A stretch of DNA of 9,400 nt, taken from Gammaproteobacteria bacterium. GTDB taxonomy: Bacteria; Pseudomonadota; Gammaproteobacteria; Pseudomonadales; Azotimanducaceae_A. Where the stretch lies: positions 1-9,400 of the forward strand of contig DUAT01000189.1 in assembly GCA_012960755.1 (NCBI GenBank). The letters run 5' to 3'. Position numbers and translations under genes: made by a program. This document shows, in pieces, positions 6,034-9,400 of this stretch. The notes beneath the pieces were generated by a model. That model saw nothing but the letters and a program-made list of their open reading frames with translations, was not told the DNA's origin and made no database searches. Position 1 is the stretch's first letter; the number at the start of each line of letters is the position of its first letter.

Positions 6034-7062
6034 TCACAGAAACACCAGCACGAAAACGCCGTTCAGGGCGACAAAACCGAGAGGGAACACCCAGCGGCAG
6101 GTATGGTCGACGCGATCTCCGAGTTTGCGCCGATTTGCCCGGTTGAGTTTGTCGACAATCAGGTTGATGGCCACACTCAGGCCCACGATCGCGAGCGTCG
6201 AAATCAGAAATGCATCCATCAGTGTGAAGTAGGAGATCGCGGGCATCGCATCCTGAACGATGAACTGGTAGGCGACGACCGCGAGGACTCCGATGAACGA
6301 GATGTTGATGCGGTCCGACAGCGACTCGTCGTCCATCCAGAAGACCGACCAGGTCAACATTACGAGCAACGTTAGCGGGATAATCACGAGCGCGACCAGA
6401 TGGAAGGGTTGGCGCGATACATGGAGCAGGCCCACGAACTGGCTGATGCGATGGTCCCGAAATAGTTTCGTTTCCACGATCTCGGAATGGACGCCCTCGA
6501 TACTCCAGCCCGCGATGTTCAGGAGTTGAGTCGAGATGCCGCTTCTGCTCGGATCCGAGAGGAGTTGAACCTCGTCCGAGTCGTGACCGAGCACTTGAAG
6601 GTAAAGCCTGAGGCGCTGCTGATCGAAGGGGAATGCTCTCAGATTCAGCGGCGCCTCGACCTCGGCGTGAAACTCTTCAATGTAGGTCATCGAACCATCG
6701 GGTTCGATCTGAAGCAACTGAGCATCGACATCGGTGGCCTCCGCGCCGTTCCCGATGATGATCTGGGGCCACCAGCCCGTGTACACCTCGGTGAACTGGT
6801 AGTTGCCCTGGAACTCCTTGCGCTCGACCCCGGCCTGCACCGGATCGAAGGCCTGGCGCGGATCGTTCCAGCGCAAGGTGAGGATGGCCTCGAACTCGAA
6901 GGTCTCCTCTCTTTCGTTGATCGAGTTCATGTCGAGCAGCAGGAAACCAATCGAGACGCGCGTGGGTATTGACGGCAGTCCCATCAGATCCTGCTGCTGG
7001 GCGCTTCCAGGCGTTGCAAATCCCCACATCACCAGCAACGCCGCTGCGGTGGTCCACTTCAT
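6034..7062 (-). CDS. Prokaryotic pentameric ligand-gated ion channel (Cys-loop receptor family)
   Basis: A 342-residue homologue of bacterial pentameric ligand-gated channels such as ELIC and GLIC. Residues 1-21 are a signal peptide with a GSA-QQQ cleavage site. The extracellular beta-sandwich covers about 25-215 and holds LTLRWNDPR (61-69), GWWPQIIIGN (96-105, in place of the usual W-x-PD) and the hallmark FPFDQQ (144-149) of the loop that carries the disulfide in animals; both loop cysteines are absent, as in other bacterial members. Four membrane helices follow: M1 about 219-243, M2 about 250-269 (SDRINISFIGVLAVVAYQF), M3 about 277-303 and M4 about 323-341. M2 is close to that of ELIC, and acidic residues D244, D245, E246 and D250 at its cytoplasmic end suggest cation selectivity (inference). 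GAGGA lies 9 bases before the ATG. The gene is much richer in GC than its neighbours, which suggests transfer. It appears complete. Confidence 0.92.
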   Translation of the reverse strand: MKWTTAAALLVMWGFATPGSAQQQDLMGLPSIPTRVSIGFLLLDMNSINEREETFEFEAILTLRWNDPRQAFDPVQAGVERKEFQGNYQFTEVYTGWWPQIIIGNGAEATDVDAQLLQIEPDGSMTYIEEFHAEVEAPLNLRAFPFDQQRLRLYLQVLGHDSDEVQLLSDPSRSGISTQLLNIAGWSIEGVHSEIVETKLFRDHRISQFVGLLHVSRQPFHLVALVIIPLTLLVMLTWSVFWMDDESLSDRINISFIGVLAVVAYQFIVQDAMPAISYFTLMDAFLISTLAIVGLSVAINLIVDKLNRANRRKLGDRVDHTCRWVFPLGFVALNGVFVLVFL

Positions 7063-7381
7063 ACTGCTCGATCCTCATCACGCGCGCGAGTGCTCGCGGG
7101 CGTCGGTCCCGGTCCTATCCCCTGGCACCGCTTGATAGTCCAGTCGAATCCCATGCTCATGGTCCTTCGGTGTGTGTCGCTTTCTTACCGTGTGTCCAGG
7201 TTACAGCAAATAAACAATGAAAGAGGGTTGTTTTTATTGGTAGCTATGGGTGGAATTCGTCCAACCCGCTGAGAGCCACTAGAAGTCGTATGGCAGGGTG
7301 TATGAATGAGTCCCTAGGCTATCAGTGGGCTACCCTGTGGTCAACATTTGCTCCCTGGGTCTATCAATGTTCTCTTCTTAC
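7063..7381. other. Upstream region of the channel gene, no gene seen
   Basis: The first ~80 bases are GC-rich (runs such as cgcgcgcgag) and belong with the channel gene block; composition drops to AT-rich after about 7150. No convincing -35/-10 pair for the channel was identified on the minus strand. aataaacaa (7209-7217) and ttgttt (7228-7233) could form a weak hairpin followed by T residues on the plus strand. Short open frames here look non-coding. Confidence 0.4.
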
Positions 7382-7398
7382 GCTTGTCCTGTGCGATT
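7382..7398 (+). repeat. IS terminal inverted repeat, left
   Basis: gcttgtcctgtgcgatt; the first 15 bases are matched exactly in inverse at 8565-8579. It lies 9 bases outside the transposase stop codon. Confidence 0.85.
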
Positions 7399-7406
7399 TC
7401 CAATAA

Positions 7407-8501
7407 TTAGACTGCGACCGGCAATTGGTACAAGTCATTGCAATGTGATTTCCACCGATACTCATCAAGTGAAGCAATATTCTTGTGAGTAGCATTTCCC
7501 ATCGCCATCATTTTAGGCGTTTTCATCCCGAGAGAAGAATGGCAACGATGATCATTGTAATAATTTTGAAAATGATCAAGTTTTTTCTGTAAATCACGAT
7601 CATTGAAAAAGATGAGATAGTCCAAGTATTCTTTTCTGGTCGTGCCGATAACACGTTCAATGAATGGATGTGATGTCGGCGTGCCAGGAACAGATTTCAA
7701 TTCACCTATTTCAAGGATACGCAAATTCGCCTTCCAACGATGAAAGAGAAACAACGGATCATTGTCAGAACTCAAATATTTTGGCATAGGATTACCGCCA
7801 GTTATCTGGTTAAACATTCGACAATAGGCAATGCCATCGCAATCACCAGCTTGCACTGCAAAGCCGACAATCCTCCGCGTAAATTGATCAATGACGACCA
7901 TCACCCAGTGAGATTTCAAGGTCGCGGATTCACATCGAAACAGATCTACCGACCATAGGCTATCTTTCACATGACCGATGAATGTTAACCAAGATGGACC
8001 ATCGCCTGAAGGCAAGGTGTGTATGTATTTACGCAATATTCTACCGACAGCGAAGCGACTGGTTTTAGTTCCGAAAGCTTCGAGTATTTGCATTGAAATC
8101 CGGCCATAACCGAACGATGGATTGCGTCTTTTCATTTCGATGACAAGATCAATCAAAACCTGGTCTTGTGATTTCCTGCCAGGGACTTTTTTCGTCTTAT
8201 TCGAATACAACTTGTTATATTTTCGTTTCACCAGAGCTTTATGGACGGCCAATAGGGTGGCTGGTTTTATGATGACTGTAATCTTTTGAAGGCGACGTTG
8301 ACCTATTAACATCGTTAACAAGCCAAACAGAAATCGATCTCGAGTAGCAAGTCTTGGCGATCTCTTCCTAGCACGGTTTATGACGATGAGCTGTTGTTTC
8401 ATTGCTATCGTTTCAGCCATCACCACTTTCACTCCTCCTGGCTTCAGAAGTTTGATGAAAGTGATGATTAAATGAATGAGCAGATCAATAATTTCAGGCA
8501 T
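7407..8501 (-). CDS. IS transposase with integrase (rve) catalytic core
   Basis: A 364-residue DDE transposase of the integrase-core type found in IS481/IS3-like elements of proteobacteria. The N-terminal ~110 residues are the DNA-binding part (LLKPGGVKVVMAE, then a basic KKVPGRK linker at 104-110). HTH-like PSFGYGRISMQI follows at 128-139. The catalytic core has D186 in SLWSVDLFRCES, D246 in LSSDNDPLF and E282 in SHPFIERVIG, giving the D-D-35-E spacing of the family. The C-terminus has YYNDHRCHSSLGMKTP (314-329), typical of the integrase end. All catalytic residues and a normal length indicate an intact enzyme. The ATG at 8501 has no strong Shine-Dalgarno site, and expression is probably low, as usual for such elements. 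Confidence 0.92.
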   Translation of the reverse strand: MPEIIDLLIHLIITFIKLLKPGGVKVVMAETIAMKQQLIVINRARKRSPRLATRDRFLFGLLTMLIGQRRLQKITVIIKPATLLAVHKALVKRKYNKLYSNKTKKVPGRKSQDQVLIDLVIEMKRRNPSFGYGRISMQILEAFGTKTSRFAVGRILRKYIHTLPSGDGPSWLTFIGHVKDSLWSVDLFRCESATLKSHWVMVVIDQFTRRIVGFAVQAGDCDGIAYCRMFNQITGGNPMPKYLSSDNDPLFLFHRWKANLRILEIGELKSVPGTPTSHPFIERVIGTTRKEYLDYLIFFNDRDLQKKLDHFQNYYNDHRCHSSLGMKTPKMMAMGNATHKNIASLDEYRWKSHCNDLYQLPVAV

Positions 8502-8562
8502 GATGTTATTTTATCATTTGATCTGACCTTATATAGCCTGTTGTTTTCATGCGGTGTTAGTA

Positions 8563-8579
8563 ATTCGCACAGGACAAGC
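8563..8579 (-). repeat. IS terminal inverted repeat, right
   Basis: Inverse of the left terminal repeat with one mismatch in 17 (the two innermost bases included). It lies 62 bases upstream of the transposase start, leaving room for the transposase promoter; tatataagg at about 8526-8535 on the minus strand is a possible -10 region. Confidence 0.85.
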
Positions 8580-8722
8580 AAAAAAGGCTATGGTTTGGTT
8601 GCAGAATTCCTACGACTCTTTGAGCAAAGGCGTTATACTTATTGCAATGGACCTGGTCATACCTTTCTGGCAGGATCGTGTGATGAGGCCGTCTCGCCAT
8701 ACTGACGCAGGCTGCGTGCACT
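8580..8722 (+). other. Leader of the PilZ gene, possible remnant of an IS-interrupted gene
   Basis: Directly after the IS end, one plus-strand frame reads KKAMVWLQNSYDSLSKGVI, then LIAMDLVIPFWQDRVMRPSRH, which looks protein-like and could be the tail of a gene cut by the IS; it has no recognised family and runs without a stop into the PilZ region in another frame. A 6-bp palindrome acgcag-g-ctgcgt lies just upstream of the PilZ start (about 8704-8716). No clear promoter was found. Confidence 0.25.
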
Positions 8723-9145
8723 ATGAGAGAATTTGTACGGCATCCTTCAGATATCCCCATTCAGATCAATGCGGGTGGCTCGGAAAAGCTGCACCTTACC
8801 AGTTTGCAGAATTTGAGCCATGGCGGTTTGTGTTGTGAGGTGGAATACAGCATAGAAGTCGGCATGCCAATTACCATCAATATTCCGCTGGTCAAGCCGC
8901 CCTACGTCGGACAAGGTATTGTGGTCTGGTGCCGGGCAGCGGCAAATGGTTACGAAATTGGTATCCGTTTCAGCGAACCGCAGGAAGCGTTTAAGTCACG
9001 CATGGTCGAACAGGTTTGCCAGATCGAGCACTATAAGAGACAGGTTTATCGAGAAGATGGCCGGGACATAGATGGCGAGCAGGCCGCCAGGGAATGGATA
9101 GAGAAATACGCCGCTGATTTCTCGGAAGGCTTTGGCAATATCTAG
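8723..9145 (+). CDS. PilZ domain protein (c-di-GMP receptor)
   Basis: A 140-residue cytoplasmic protein with an N-terminal PilZ domain at about 1-100. Both c-di-GMP-binding motifs are present: RxxxR as R2-E-F-V-R6, and (D/N)xSxxG as N30-L-S32-H-G-G35. The beta-barrel continues through MPITINIPL, GIVVWCRAA and YEIGIRF (77-83). The remaining ~50 residues are a charged, mostly helical tail. Stand-alone PilZ proteins bind c-di-GMP and alter motility, adhesion or exopolysaccharide output through a partner; the partner here cannot be inferred. The start at 8723 is chosen because the RxxxR motif begins at residue 2; the ribosome binding site is weak. The IS immediately upstream may have separated it from its original promoter. 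Confidence 0.9.
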   Translation: MREFVRHPSDIPIQINAGGSEKLHLTSLQNLSHGGLCCEVEYSIEVGMPITINIPLVKPPYVGQGIVVWCRAAANGYEIGIRFSEPQEAFKSRMVEQVCQIEHYKRQVYREDGRDIDGEQAAREWIEKYAADFSEGFGNI

Positions 9146-9184
9146 TGACGTGCTTTTGTGCATGTCTGTTCAAGGTCTTACCTG

Positions 9185-9190
9185 TATAAT
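9185..9190 (+). promoter_or_regulatory. Possible -10 box
   Basis: An exact tataat lies between the PilZ stop and the IS91-type tail, preceded by tg. No -35 hexamer stands at 16-18 bases, so a promoter here is only possible. Confidence 0.15.
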
Positions 9191-9203
9191 TCCAGCGAAG
9201 TAA

Positions 9204-9400
9204 ATTAAATCGGTTGAGGAAGTTGCGGGTCAGGACGAACTTATTGCACCTCTATCCTGGGCTCAACGACTCAAGAGAGTCTTTGAACGGGCCGCGATCG
9301 GCTTGATATTACCCAATGCCCTTTGTGTGGCGGAACTATGCGTGTCATCGCCGACATCACTGACCCAGACATAATCCAAAAGATTCTCGATCACATAAGG
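9204..9400 (+). pseudogene. IS91-family transposase C-terminal part, frameshifted, cut by window edge
   Basis: The frame from 9204 reads VEEVAGQDELIAPLSWAQRLKRVF, the conserved LSWA-RLKRVF segment near the end of IS91/IS801-type Y2 transposases. At about 9280-9300 the coherent text moves to another frame: LDITQCPLCGGTMRVIADI (from 9302), then TDPDIIQKILDHIR, with the CPLCGG zinc-knuckle-like motif. The junction (ERAAIG / GRDR) does not fit the family consensus, so a small insertion-deletion lies there. Upstream, a TAA at 9201-9203 closes the frame and the catalytic tyrosines are absent. The gene is therefore a remnant. Its last 77 bases in the window repeat the left copy exactly, inverted. 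Confidence 0.82.
9324..9400 (+). repeat. 77-bp perfect inverted repeat, right copy
   Basis: Base-for-base inverse of 5768-5844. It runs into the window edge, so its true right end is not visible. The left boundary differs from that of the left copy: here the transposase text continues upstream, there it stops. Confidence 0.9.

Larger units (their letters stand above)
7382..8579 (-). mobile_element. Complete insertion sequence, integrase-core (IS481/IS3-like) type, about 1.2 kb
   Basis: Terminal inverted repeats gcttgtcctgtgcga lie at 7382-7396 and, inverted, at 8565-8579 (15 of 15; 16 of 17 when extended two bases inward). They enclose one intact transposase gene on the minus strand, which runs close to both ends. 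The size of 1198 bp suits single-ORF elements of this type. The flanks (ttac on the left, aaaa on the right) show no direct repeat, so a target duplication is absent, was lost, or the true ends lie 1-3 bases inward at tgtcc. The element separates the channel block from the PilZ gene. Confidence 0.85.

Noticed and set aside
5848..6375. 175-codon plus-strand frame
   Set aside because: Very rich in Arg, His, Gln and Asp, without structure, and mostly antisense to the channel gene; no ribosome binding site.
6487..6972. 161-codon plus-strand frame rich in Leu, Glu and Val
   Set aside because: Antisense shadow of the GC-rich ion-channel gene. Such long antisense frames are usual in high-GC coding sequence.
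8554..8838. 94-codon plus-strand frame running into the PilZ gene
   Set aside because: Its first part lies in the IS end and its last 116 bases overlap the PilZ gene in another frame; only the middle part (about 8584-8703) may be a gene remnant.
1..9400. CRISPR array, tRNA or rRNA
   Set aside because: No regularly spaced repeats and no cloverleaf or ribosomal sequence were found on reading the window.

Overview
The window looks like a mobile-element-rich accessory region of a proteobacterial chromosome, probably gammaproteobacterial. The guess rests on a PilZ protein, an FkbM methyltransferase beside a Wzx-type flippase, IS91-type and IS481/IS3-type transposases, and an Rhs fragment. No rRNA, tRNA or CRISPR array was seen. 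Lineage is inference only.

Left part (1-2118): a short DUF1330 gene sits between two copies of a 27-bp direct repeat. After it come roughly 800 bases with two hairpins and two unrecognised minus-strand gene fragments, then an intact minus-strand FkbM-family methyltransferase.

Polysaccharide part (about 2119-4130): a decayed group 1 glycosyltransferase (coherent pieces in different frames plus an in-frame stop) is followed by a nearly full-length oligosaccharide flippase. With the methyltransferase these look like the remains of a surface polysaccharide locus.

Transposon graveyard and polymorphic toxin (4131-5850): a broken integrase-type transposase fragment lies between 13-bp inverted repeats. 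A nested palindromic element of about 109 bp follows. Directly against it is the 3' end of an Rhs gene, keeping the end of the core and a short His-rich tip, and then a small acidic ORF that is the likely immunity gene. A minus-strand IS91-type transposase tail closes the block.

Right part (5950-9400): a GC-rich block carries a complete prokaryotic pentameric ligand-gated ion channel with its own Shine-Dalgarno sequence and a plausible terminator. An apparently intact 1.2-kb insertion sequence with matched inverted ends follows, then a PilZ-domain gene. The window ends in a second IS91-type tail on the opposite strand that matches the first over 77 bp without a mismatch, so channel, IS and PilZ gene lie between inverted copies of one element end.

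The most interesting points are the ligand-gated channel inside this bracket, the orphan Rhs tip with its neighbour, and the nested palindromic element at the Rhs breakpoint.
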